Part shown: piece by piece, positions 1 through 6,106 of the stretch | Numbering within the stretch: position 1 is the stretch's first letter | Layout: every line of letters begins with the position of its first letter | Source of the DNA: Deltaproteobacteria bacterium | GTDB taxonomy: Bacteria > Desulfobacterota > DSM-4660 > Desulfatiglandales > HGW-15 | Length of the DNA: 6,107 bases | Assembly (NCBI GenBank): GCA_019308525.1 | Contig: JAFDIC010000249.1 | Location: 1-6,107, forward strand | Direction of reading: 5' to 3' | Notes under the pieces: generated by a model | Told to the model about the DNA's origin: nothing | The model's input: only the letters and a program-made list of their open reading frames with translations | Databases searched by the model: none | Translations under genes and position numbers: made by a program

Positions 1-1002
1 GGGTTGGCCGTGGAAATTGCCGCCCAGCAAAAAGCCCCCTGTTTCAGGGAACACGAGGGGGTTGTTGGTGGAAGAGTTCATCTCTGTCTCAACCGTTGTT
101 CTAGCGAATCGGATTACATCTTTGCTTGCCCCGTGGACCTGCGGTGAGCACCTCAGCGTATAGGCATCCTGTATCCTGTTGCAATCCTTATGGCTGCTGA
201 TGATCTCGCTGCTCCTGGTTATTCTTCTCATATTGTCTGCAGAAGCGGCCTGGCCAGGATGGGGCCTAACCTGGTGGATCAATGGGTCAAATTCTGTCCT
301 GCTCCCCATGAGCACCTCCAGGCTCATAGCGGCGGCCACATCCGAGGTCTTTGACAAACGCTCGGAATCGTAAACCGCAAGAGCCCCTATAGCCGTCATG
401 ACCTGGGTCCCGTTCACGAGAGCGAGCCCCTCGCCTGCTTGCAGCTCCAGAGGCGTTAATCCTGCCTCCCCGAGCGCCCTGTCACCATCGATCCTTTCCC
501 CTTCCACAAATGCCTCTCCAAGACCTATCAAGACAAGGCCCAGGTGGGCCAAGGGCGCCAGGTCGCCGCTGGCGCCGACAGACCCTTTTTCAGGCATTAC
601 AGGGCATACATCCCTGTTCAGCAACCTCAAGATGTGCTCAGCGGTCTCCTGCCTTATACCCGAGTTTCCCCTGGCAAAGTCCTTGACGCGCAGGGCCATA
701 ACCGCGCGTACGATCTCCCTGTCCATGGGCTCTCCCACCCCGGCGGCGTGGCTCATGAGAATATTCTTTTGGAGCTGTTCGGTATCTCCTTTGGAGATTA
801 TGACATCGCTCAATGCCCCGAATCCCGTGGTCACTCCATAGACAACCCGTCCTTCCTGCACCCATCCATCCAGGAGCTTCCTCGCTTCCTTGATCCGTTC
901 TATTGAGCCTTTAGAGATTCTGACCCTGGCATTATGCCTTGAAATTGCCACCAGGTCCTCCAGTGTCATCCCCTCATGGCCCAGCACGACTTCCTTGTTC
1001 AT
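1..1002 (-). CDS. hutH: Aromatic amino acid ammonia-lyase, probable histidine ammonia-lyase (3' end cut by window edge)
   Basis: This is the first 334 codons of an MIO-dependent ammonia-lyase. The family eliminates ammonia from histidine (giving urocanate), phenylalanine or tyrosine in the cytoplasm. The frame is open from ATG 1002-1000 to base 1. Seen: the Ala144-Ser145-Gly146 triad in GSVGASGDLAPLAH, which cyclises to the MIO electrophile; Tyr55 in YGVTTGFG; Ser84-His85 in SHAAGVGEP; Asn197 in LVNGTQ; Gln278/Tyr281/Arg284 in QDAYTLRC; and Phe330 in GGNFHG. These match, within one to three positions, the numbering known for Pseudomonas HutH. The Ser-His pair at 84-85 is the HAL type; TALs usually have His-Leu and PALs Phe-Leu. 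The family is about 510 residues long, so roughly 170 are missing, including the Glu (HAL) or Gln (PAL) that helps fix substrate class. The start is preceded by only a weak GGGA-type SD but fits the family N-terminus. It could still be a related lyase with another substrate; the symbol is provisional. Confidence -1.
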   Translation of the reverse strand, partial: MNKEVVLGHEGMTLEDLVAISRHNARVRISKGSIERIKEARKLLDGWVQEGRVVYGVTTGFGALSDVIISKGDTEQLQKNILMSHAAGVGEPMDREIVRAVMALRVKDFARGNSGIRQETAEHILRLLNRDVCPVMPEKGSVGASGDLAPLAHLGLVLIGLGEAFVEGERIDGDRALGEAGLTPLELQAGEGLALVNGTQVMTAIGALAVYDSERLSKTSDVAAAMSLEVLMGSRTEFDPLIHQVRPHPGQAASADNMRRITRSSEIISSHKDCNRIQDAYTLRCSPQVHGASKDVIRFARTTVETEMNSSTNNPLVFPETGGFLLGGNFHGQP

Positions 1003-1059
1003 ATTTCCCAGAACCTTGCCCTCTACCCGAAAAAATGATGTTTGCTTGAATGCCACCAA

Positions 1060-1248
1060 CTAATTCAGGCTGAATCTCTCACTGAGGATGGTAGCAGCGG
1101 CCCTTGTATCATGCTTCATGATTTCAGCGGGCCTGAGGAACTCTTCCCTGATGTCTTCTACATCCAACTGGTATATCTTCTCAACCCCGTAAGCGCCTAT
1201 TCTCGGGCCCCTGCTCCGAGAACCTGAATTCTTGAGTTGCTTTTCCAA
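1060..1248 (-). CDS. Small hypothetical protein, 62 aa, TTG start
   Basis: Unrecognised small ORF between the ABC binding protein and the ammonia-lyase. The first codon is TTG (1248-1246) and the stop is TAG (1062-1060). The product is hydrophilic, with a basic Ser/Arg-rich stretch at residues 7-16 followed by a likely helical acidic/basic region (GVEKIYQLDVEDIREEF) and no membrane segment. Codon choice looks coding-like (many GAG, AAG, GCC, CTC and ATC codons), which argues against pure chance. No good SD precedes the TTG; the nearest GAGGT lies about 19 bases upstream. The frame stays open back to about 1314, inside the end of the binding-protein gene, but I see no conventional start there. 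It could be a genuine small gene translated by coupling to the upstream gene, or a 3' remnant of a lost gene. I assign no function. Confidence -1.
   Translation of the reverse strand: MEKQLKNSGSRSRGPRIGAYGVEKIYQLDVEDIREEFLRPAEIMKHDTRAAATILSERFSLN
1200..1222 (-). other. Short perfect inverted repeat inside the small ORF
   Basis: On the minus strand TTCTCGG (1222-1216) and CCGAGAA (1206-1200) are perfect complements around a 9-base GC-rich loop, giving a 7-bp stem. No T-tract follows, so it is not a standard intrinsic terminator. It falls in the Ser/Arg-rich codons of the small ORF and may be chance, or an RNA structure that lowers or protects the downstream transcript. Confidence -1.
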
Positions 1249-1270
1249 ATATATTATGTGCTTATCGACC

Positions 1271-2263
1271 TCAGTTCCTGCTAATAAAAGAGCTGGTGAA
1301 ACATTTCGCTGGATCTATATCCTTCTTGAGTATTCCCTGGGCCCGCAATGTGTCAATGGTTTTCGCCCATCTCGACAGCGTCATATAGCCCCAGCCGTTC
1401 TTCTTGGTCTCATCTGTGATGCTAAGACCGAGAAAAATATCAAGCTCCTCCAAAAGTCCCTGACGGTTCAATTCGGGGTATTTCTTCACCAGGGCGTCGA
1501 CTGCTTCTTCTTGATGGCCCTCAGCTATATAGCCCCAGCCACGAGATACCACATTGATGAACTTATTGATCATCTCGGGGCGCCTTGAAATGGTAGATGT
1601 CTTGGCAATGATAGCCGTAGTATAAAGATTCAGGCCGTAATCTTTGAATTTCAACAACCGAAGCTTCTTTCCGTATTTCCGTTCGTACCGGGGCTTTTCT
1701 TGAACATAGTTGGGTAACACATCTATTTGGCCCACGAATAACGGGGCATCTCCCGTCCCAATCACAACTTCCTTTATTCTTGACCGATCGATATTGTTGA
1801 TTTTCAAGAGAGCCAGATATTCCGGAAAGACCGCACCGGCGGGTCTGATTCCCACCCTCTTGCCTTCAATATCTTTCAGAGTTTTGATGTCCGACGTCTC
1901 AAGCACCATAAAGACCGTTGGGCTGTCCTGGTAGATCATTGCCACGGCCTGAAGAGGCAACCCCTTGGTCAACCCCTTGAGCAAGGCCCCGGCGGAAGCT
2001 TCTGCCAGATCAAATTCGCCGGCCGCGGTGAGCTTCACAGAATCCATGCTCCCCGTGCCGAGAGTCATTTCAACGTCCAACCCTTTCTCTTGAAACCAGC
2101 CCTTTTCTTTTGCCAGGAAGTACACGACTTGAGGGGCACCGACTTTCCAGTTGAATCGAATTTTTACCTTTTCCGCTGCACTACCCACATCTATGCCTCC
2201 GCTCACGGAAAACATGGCAATGGTGATAAGAACAATAACACCTGCAAGATTTGATCTCCTCAT
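1271..2263 (-). CDS. ABC transporter periplasmic substrate-binding protein, NMT1/THI5-like
   Basis: The 330-residue protein captures the substrate in the periplasm for the adjacent permease and ATPase. Residues 1-30 form a type I signal peptide: basic MRRS, a hydrophobic core at 7-20, and likely cleavage after SAA at 28-30. There is no lipobox Cys. The mature protein begins with a beta strand (KVKIRFNWK), followed by the motif AKEKGWFQEKGLDVEM typical of the NMT1/SsuA/TauA/ThiY family. A second lobe signature is KTLKDIEGKRVGIRPAG (127-143). The C-terminus (DIDPAKCFTSSFI) fits a natural family end, so the gene is intact. ATG at 2263-2261 has a strong SD (AGGAGG, 7-base spacing). It lies 31 bases after the permease stop, last in an ATPase-permease-binding protein order. 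The family takes alkanesulfonates, nitrate, taurine, pyrimidine thiamine precursors and aromatic acids, and the sequence alone does not decide the ligand. Confidence -1.
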   Translation of the reverse strand: MRRSNLAGVIVLITIAMFSVSGGIDVGSAAEKVKIRFNWKVGAPQVVYFLAKEKGWFQEKGLDVEMTLGTGSMDSVKLTAAGEFDLAEASAGALLKGLTKGLPLQAVAMIYQDSPTVFMVLETSDIKTLKDIEGKRVGIRPAGAVFPEYLALLKINNIDRSRIKEVVIGTGDAPLFVGQIDVLPNYVQEKPRYERKYGKKLRLLKFKDYGLNLYTTAIIAKTSTISRRPEMINKFINVVSRGWGYIAEGHQEEAVDALVKKYPELNRQGLLEELDIFLGLSITDETKKNGWGYMTLSRWAKTIDTLRAQGILKKDIDPAKCFTSSFISRN

Positions 2264-2294
2264 TTTCTATCCCTCCTCTTTCTTGAGTTTTCGA

Positions 2295-3086
2295 TTATGT
2301 TCCCTGGAGTGAAACGTGCCAGGGTATGCAATACTTTTCTATGACAACAACCGTGAAAAAAAGCAGTAAGCCGATAAGAGTGCAAAAGAAAACCCCCATA
2401 AACACCCTTGCTACTTCCAGTTCAGACATGGACATAATCAGGAAAAACCCGATCCCCCGATCAGCGCCGACAAACTCCCCCACGATTGCACCAATCACTG
2501 AAAGTGTAGATGCGATCCTCATTCCTGCAAAAAAATAGGGTAAGGAGTATTTATAGCGAATTTTGGTGAAGATCATGAATTTCGGCGCATAAAGGGAATT
2601 CATGAGTCGAATCATGTTCCGGTCGGCTGACTGGAGCCCGGCGATGGTGTTTACAAGAATCGGGAAAAAAGATACCAGGATGGCAGTCAGGACCTTCGGG
2701 AGAAAGCCATTTCCAAACCATACAGTCAGTAAAGGAGCAATGGAAATAATAGGGACCACCTTGGTAATGACGGCATAGGGGTATAGTGTCCTCTCCAGGA
2801 TCTTGTAATAGACAATACCAAAGGCCATCGTAGTTGAGAGGATAGCCGCGAGGGCGAGACCCACAACCGCTTCAGAAATGGTAACCCAAACATGGGGCAA
2901 GATGAGATGATACACATCAAAGAGGGTAACAATAATGGTGCTTGGAGGAGGCAAGAGAAAGTCAGGAACATCAAATACCCTGACGCCTCCTTCCCAAAGG
3001 ACAAGGAGTATCAGCGTAATAATGACTGCCCAGCTATACTCCTTGAAATAATGCATCAAGCCTTGCTTTTCGGCCTTTTCCCCCAT
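2295..3086 (-). CDS. ABC transporter permease, SsuC/TauC-type
   Basis: The 263-residue inner-membrane subunit forms the import channel with the ATPase. Hydrophobic segments lie at about residues 17-31, 64-94, 103-124, 132-150, 186-206 and 228-250, the six-helix plan of the BPD_transp_1 (MetI-like) family. Family features seen are FLLPPPSTI after helix 1, LTVWFGNGFLPK (120-131) and an EAA-type coupling loop near 160-186 ending in KIRYKYSLPYFFAGMR. The loop meets the ATPase. VGEFVGADRGIGFFL (202-216) is the usual SsuC/TauC signature. The ATG at 3086-3084 has a strong GAGGAGG SD at 7-base spacing. The first 31 bases overlap the end of the ATPase gene, which suggests translational coupling. Length is normal and the frame is intact. 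Confidence -1.
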   Translation of the reverse strand: MGEKAEKQGLMHYFKEYSWAVIITLILLVLWEGGVRVFDVPDFLLPPPSTIIVTLFDVYHLILPHVWVTISEAVVGLALAAILSTTMAFGIVYYKILERTLYPYAVITKVVPIISIAPLLTVWFGNGFLPKVLTAILVSFFPILVNTIAGLQSADRNMIRLMNSLYAPKFMIFTKIRYKYSLPYFFAGMRIASTLSVIGAIVGEFVGADRGIGFFLIMSMSELEVARVFMGVFFCTLIGLLLFFTVVVIEKYCIPWHVSLQGT

Positions 3087-3889
3087 GAATCATCCTCCTC
3101 ATCAAAACTTCCATAAAGATGATTCCTCAACTCGCTAGTGATCTTCAGAAAACGAGGTTCGGACAAGAGATCAATAGATCGCGGCCGCTGAAAAGGGATC
3201 TCCACCGTTGCGATGATTCGACCAGGACGAGAAGACATGACTGCGACACGATCAGAAAGAAACGCTGCTTCTTGAACGCTGTGCGTGACAAAAACAATGG
3301 TTTTCTCCGTTTCGAGCCAGATATCCTGAAGCTCTATGTTCATGCGTGTCCTCGTGATTTCATCCAGCGCACCGAAGGGCTCGTCCATTAGGAGAATACT
3401 CGGGTCGAAAATCAGCGCTCTTGCTATACACGCCCGTTGTTTCATCCCCCCCGAAAGCTGGTCTGGAGACGCATGTTCGAACTCCTTCAACCCCACAAGT
3501 TCAAGCAATTCCCTGGCCCTCTTTCTATAATTGTTTCTATTCTTGCCCAGCACCTCGATCGATAGCAGGAGGTTGTCTATGACATTCCGCCACGGCAAAA
3601 GCACGGCTTCCTGAAAAACATACCCGAGTCGTCCCTTTTGGTTCAGGTGGCTGAGCGGCTTTCCCTGAAAGAGCAACCTGCCGCTTGTTGTGTCAATCAA
3701 CCCGCCCAGAAGATTTAGAAACGTGCTTTTTCCGCATCCCGAGGGCCCGATAATGGAAATGAATTCCCGTTCATATATGTCCATGGACACACGCTCGAGT
3801 GCATGAACGGCCGAGGTGTCAGTACCGAAAACCACAGACACGTCTTGGATGATTATCAATGGTTCACCTCTTGCCCGGGCCGTACTCAT
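3056..3889 (-). CDS. ABC transporter ATP-binding protein, SsuB/TauB-type
   Basis: The 277-residue cytoplasmic ATPase drives the importer. All nucleotide-binding motifs are present: Walker A GPSGCGKST (residues 48-56), Q-loop Gln93 in FQEAVLLPW, signature LSGGMKQR (145-152), Walker B ILLMDEP (165-171), D-loop GALD (173-176) and switch His203 in VTHS. The stretch VTHSVQEAAFLSDRVAVMSSRPG is typical of the nitrate/sulfonate/taurine subfamily. I chose the ATG at 3889-3887 because AGGAAAGGA lies 9 bases upstream. The frame continues to a TTG at 3922 (288 residues) and a GTG at 3913, both with poorer SDs. The C-terminus is acidic then basic (SFDEEDDSWGKRPKSKA) and is encoded over the permease start. 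The gene sits 62 bases after the racemase stop, with no terminator seen between them. Confidence -1.
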   Translation of the reverse strand: MSTARARGEPLIIIQDVSVVFGTDTSAVHALERVSMDIYEREFISIIGPSGCGKSTFLNLLGGLIDTTSGRLLFQGKPLSHLNQKGRLGYVFQEAVLLPWRNVIDNLLLSIEVLGKNRNNYRKRARELLELVGLKEFEHASPDQLSGGMKQRACIARALIFDPSILLMDEPFGALDEITRTRMNIELQDIWLETEKTIVFVTHSVQEAAFLSDRVAVMSSRPGRIIATVEIPFQRPRSIDLLSEPRFLKITSELRNHLYGSFDEEDDSWGKRPKSKA

Positions 3890-3898
3890 TGACGACAG

Positions 3899-3907
3899 TC
3901 CTTTCCT
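3899..3907 (-). promoter_or_regulatory. Ribosome binding site deciding the ATPase start
   Basis: Read on the minus strand, AGGAAAGGA ends 9 bases before the ATG at 3889. The upstream alternatives (TTG 3922, GTG 3913) lack a comparable purine-rich site at proper spacing; the GGGAAG before the TTG is about 13 bases away. This favours the shorter protein. Confidence -1.
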
Positions 3908-3951
3908 GTGCACATCAATCAACAGAATCTGGGCTTCCCATCTCGTTTGCC

Positions 3952-4743
3952 TCAGCGATCAATGGACTCGCCGCTACCAAAATCGATCCCCGTGGCGAGG
4001 AAACTGGCGCAGTGGACGATATCAAAGACCGGAATGGAGTAGGTACTTGAAATAGCACTTCGATATGGGGCGAGGTTGGTACATTCCAGCAGAAAAACCC
4101 CTATATCAGGACAATCGTCCAGCATAGACCTGCACAAATCCAACACCTCTCTGCACACCCGATCAGGTTCCAAAGCATAGGGAGGCACCGGCTCCAGTAT
4201 CGCTTTCCTGAAACTCGTGCAATTCTCCATTCCCCCTATGCGAACGCGCTCCTGTTGGGTCCAAGCTGTTTGAGCCAAAGTTTCAAAATTGAGAAGAGAA
4301 GAATCTGCGGTAATGATCCCTATCTTCTTATGCCTGGGAAACAATAGATCCAAGAGGGGCAAAAGGACAAGTGAAGATGTGGCGACAGGAATGGATAACT
4401 TTTCAGCAAGTAATCTTTGATATCGAATCAAGAGACCGCAGCTCGTAATAATTCCCACCACCCCTTTATGTTCCAGTCTCTTGCAAGCGTCGACCAAAGC
4501 GTCAATAGCGGCCCCCGCCTCGTGTTTCGTCAAGTCCCCGGCCTCAACTCCCTCAAGAATCTCGTAATGAACAGGATACGGGAAGGTCCTTGCATTGCCA
4601 ACATCACCAGAGGGACGTGGAAATTTGCAATCAAGCATAATGATGCCCAGCCGTATCCCGTATATGGGATATCCTCCCAGAAGGGTGCCGTTCCCACTGT
4701 TCTTCCTCGCGAAACTCATCGTGTCATCTCTAATGCCGGGCAT
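3952..4743 (-). CDS. Asp/Glu/hydantoin racemase-superfamily protein
   Basis: This 263-residue cytoplasmic protein belongs to the cofactor-independent aspartate/glutamate racemase superfamily, which also includes hydantoin racemase, maleate isomerase and arylmalonate decarboxylase. Two-lobed enzymes of this family use one cysteine per lobe. Both are seen: Cys102 in GIITSCGLL and Cys221 in FLLECTNLAPY. Other family traits are the early strand RLGIIMLDCKFPRPSGDVGNA (31-51) and the second-lobe strand HKKIGIITADSSLL (138-151). The two cysteines favour racemase or isomerase activity over decarboxylase activity, which needs one. The substrate is unknown. The ATG at 4743 has a GGAGG SD at 5-base spacing; an internal Met9 is the alternative. 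The gene follows the dehydrogenase-fold gene by 21 bases and precedes the ABC importer, so it may act on an imported compound or a breakdown product. Confidence -1.
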   Translation of the reverse strand: MPGIRDDTMSFARKNSGNGTLLGGYPIYGIRLGIIMLDCKFPRPSGDVGNARTFPYPVHYEILEGVEAGDLTKHEAGAAIDALVDACKRLEHKGVVGIITSCGLLIRYQRLLAEKLSIPVATSSLVLLPLLDLLFPRHKKIGIITADSSLLNFETLAQTAWTQQERVRIGGMENCTSFRKAILEPVPPYALEPDRVCREVLDLCRSMLDDCPDIGVFLLECTNLAPYRSAISSTYSIPVFDIVHCASFLATGIDFGSGESIDR

Positions 4744-4764
4744 ATCCGCCTCCAGGGTCCTTGT

Positions 4765-5898
4765 TCATGATGATTCCTCTCTGCGCATGGACTTATAAGC
4801 AGCGGTCAATTCATCAGACATAAATCGCGCATCTTCTAGACGCATAATCTCCCAGTCAAGGCCAAGGCCCTCGCGAATCCAAAACCGTTCTCTCTCGGTG
4901 AATACAACTGTCCCATCCGGCTGGATATGGTCCACCCCGCTCATCTTCATTCCCTTTACATTAACCTGCTTTGCCTCATCCATGCTGACGCCATCCGGAA
5001 GAACTATCTCCACATCCCTATTGCCGATTGAGACCGGGAATCCGCCTACTTGACCAGAAACCCCAGCGGCGTGGCGCAAAGTCCTCGATTCCGAGAGCAA
5101 GGTGCAAGCGATGGTAACGGCAGAAGCAGCCGTTATCGCGGCATTGTTGGTCACAGGCGTTCTCATGGTTTCAACTCCAGATACATCTGCGGCTTCCTGT
5201 ATGAGTTCTTTGTGATCAAACTGCTCTGTTATGTCCGAGCCATTGTAATAGATTCGCAGGATAAACGGGACCTCTCCAGGGGCGAACCTCCTCAGAGCAT
5301 GATGGCAAACCATTCTGATATCCAAACTGCGAGGGGCAATATTTCTCCTCCGCATAATTGCAAGGCGAAGCCCCTGAACCGTTGAATCAATAGTTCCTGC
5401 TCCGGTCGTCGGAGACAAACTTATGGCTTTGAGAATCGCGTTCCCCATGTCAGGAGCAGCGAGATTAACCACGAGGGCCCCTGGTATCGCTGACTTGATA
5501 GCTTTCATAAGAGGCCAGAGAAGTGCCATGTCTTTTGGAAGTGTGTGTGCAAAACCTGCGATGAAACCCATGCGAGCTTGTCTCTTCTTGAGAAAAGGAA
5601 AAAAGGGGTACAAAGAAAGCAAGGCTGCACAGTTGATAACGAGTGTAGGTTCTACCTTGCGGAGTTTTTCCGAAGTCATTTCAACGTTCAGGATATCACA
5701 CTCGACTGGCTCTATCTGCATTGAGTGTCCGCTCATCATCGTGATGACCCTGGCGTTGTGCAGCGTATTGGCAACCTTTCCAGCACTCTTTGCGAGAAGA
5801 TAAAGATGGCTGATCATTCCGCTGCGCGCCAAAAAATAAACAACATGGGTACCTACTTCGCCGGTTGATCCCGTAACCAAAACTGAGACCTTGGCCAT
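4765..5898 (-). CDS. Divergent lactate/malate dehydrogenase-fold NAD(P)-binding protein
   Basis: The 377-residue protein starts with a Rossmann dinucleotide-binding motif, VSVLVTGSTGEVGTHVV (residues 4-20). The rest follows the order of the LDH/MDH family. Strand TLVINCAALLSL (85-96) stands where LDH has the DVVI strand. PGALVVNLAAPDMGNAIL (139-156) stands for the NPVD region, with Asn145 matching the catalytic-loop Asn. TGAGTIDSTVQGLR (165-178) stands for GTxLDSxRxR, with Asp171 matching the Asp of the proton-relay dyad. His199-His200 stand near the catalytic His of GEHGDS. A C-terminal lobe (about 280-370) has the usual strand-turn-strand then helix ending. The substrate-carboxylate Arg of the LDSxR motif is replaced by Val174. 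It is therefore probably an oxidoreductase with an altered substrate, or a non-catalytic relative. The ATG has an AGGGAG SD at 6-base spacing and follows the preceding gene by 24 bases. This assignment is from motif order by eye; a saccharopine- or epimerase-type Rossmann protein is the alternative. Confidence -1.
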   Translation of the reverse strand: MAKVSVLVTGSTGEVGTHVVYFLARSGMISHLYLLAKSAGKVANTLHNARVITMMSGHSMQIEPVECDILNVEMTSEKLRKVEPTLVINCAALLSLYPFFPFLKKRQARMGFIAGFAHTLPKDMALLWPLMKAIKSAIPGALVVNLAAPDMGNAILKAISLSPTTGAGTIDSTVQGLRLAIMRRRNIAPRSLDIRMVCHHALRRFAPGEVPFILRIYYNGSDITEQFDHKELIQEAADVSGVETMRTPVTNNAAITAASAVTIACTLLSESRTLRHAAGVSGQVGGFPVSIGNRDVEIVLPDGVSMDEAKQVNVKGMKMSGVDHIQPDGTVVFTERERFWIREGLGLDWEIMRLEDARFMSDELTAAYKSMRREESS

Positions 5899-5922
5899 AT
5901 GGCTCTCCCTTCGCGAAATTGC

Positions 5923-6106
5923 CTAAGCTCGCGGAATATACCTGGCTATTTCAGGATGAATAAAGGCCCCACTTTCAAAGACGCAGGTTTCATCGTAATA
6001 CACGCTTGCCCCTGTCATGAGACCGTCCGTATGCCCATTCGCCCGGATTTTCCCCCTGAAGCAAGGAAGGTCATTCGTACCAAATCCTATATCAAAGAGT
6101 CCGTAC
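5923..6106 (-). CDS. C-terminal part of an M29 aminopeptidase / NicX-like metalloenzyme (5' end cut by window edge)
   Basis: Only the last 60 residues and the TAG stop (5925-5923) lie in the window; the frame is open to the right edge. The fragment contains YGLFDIGFGTN, then an NGHTDGLM motif, then a strand-rich tail ending YIPRA. A glycine-rich IGxGTN stretch followed by an H-x-D pair and a closing VYYDETCVFESG hairpin is the pattern at the end of the M29/AmpS leucyl aminopeptidase group. The group also contains 2,5-dihydroxypyridine dioxygenase NicX; in both, H-x-D residues bind metal (His25 and Asp27 of this fragment). I cannot tell peptidase from dioxygenase or another hydrolase from this piece. 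It is the first visible gene of the run and ends 24 bases before the dehydrogenase-fold gene, so it is probably cotranscribed. Confidence -1.
   Translation of the reverse strand, partial: YGLFDIGFGTNDLPCFRGKIRANGHTDGLMTGASVYYDETCVFESGAFIHPEIARYIPRA

Noticed and set aside
398..906. Plus-strand open frames of 147 and 120 residues at 398-841 and 544-906, and a minus-strand 75-residue frame at 638-865
   Set aside because: They lie antisense to or in another frame of the ammonia-lyase gene, whose active-site motifs run unbroken through this region; their products are low-complexity or motif-free.
1030..1070. Possible intrinsic terminator before the ammonia-lyase: weak TGAAT/ATTCA stem followed by a run of six T on the minus strand
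   Set aside because: The stem is only 5 bp and AT-rich with an 11-base loop, and the T-run starts about 10 bases after the stem, so it does not have the form of an efficient terminator.
1246..1260. AT-rich block (CACATAATATATT on the minus strand) as a -10 promoter element for the small ORF and lyase
   Set aside because: No acceptable -35 hexamer lies about 17 bases upstream; the AT-rich block alone is not enough to call a promoter.
1271..1314. Frameshift in the binding-protein gene that would fuse it to the small ORF
   Set aside because: The binding protein already ends with a typical family C-terminus at its own TGA, and its length of 330 residues is normal, so no frameshift is needed to explain it.
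1232..1588. Plus-strand 118-residue open frame
   Set aside because: It is antisense to the binding-protein gene, which has a signal peptide, family motifs and a strong SD; the antisense product shows no family features.
4417..5803. Several plus-strand open frames of 67 to 126 residues at 4417-4798, 5050-5385 and 5423-5803
   Set aside because: All are antisense to the racemase-like and dehydrogenase-fold genes, with no convincing SD or recognisable domains.
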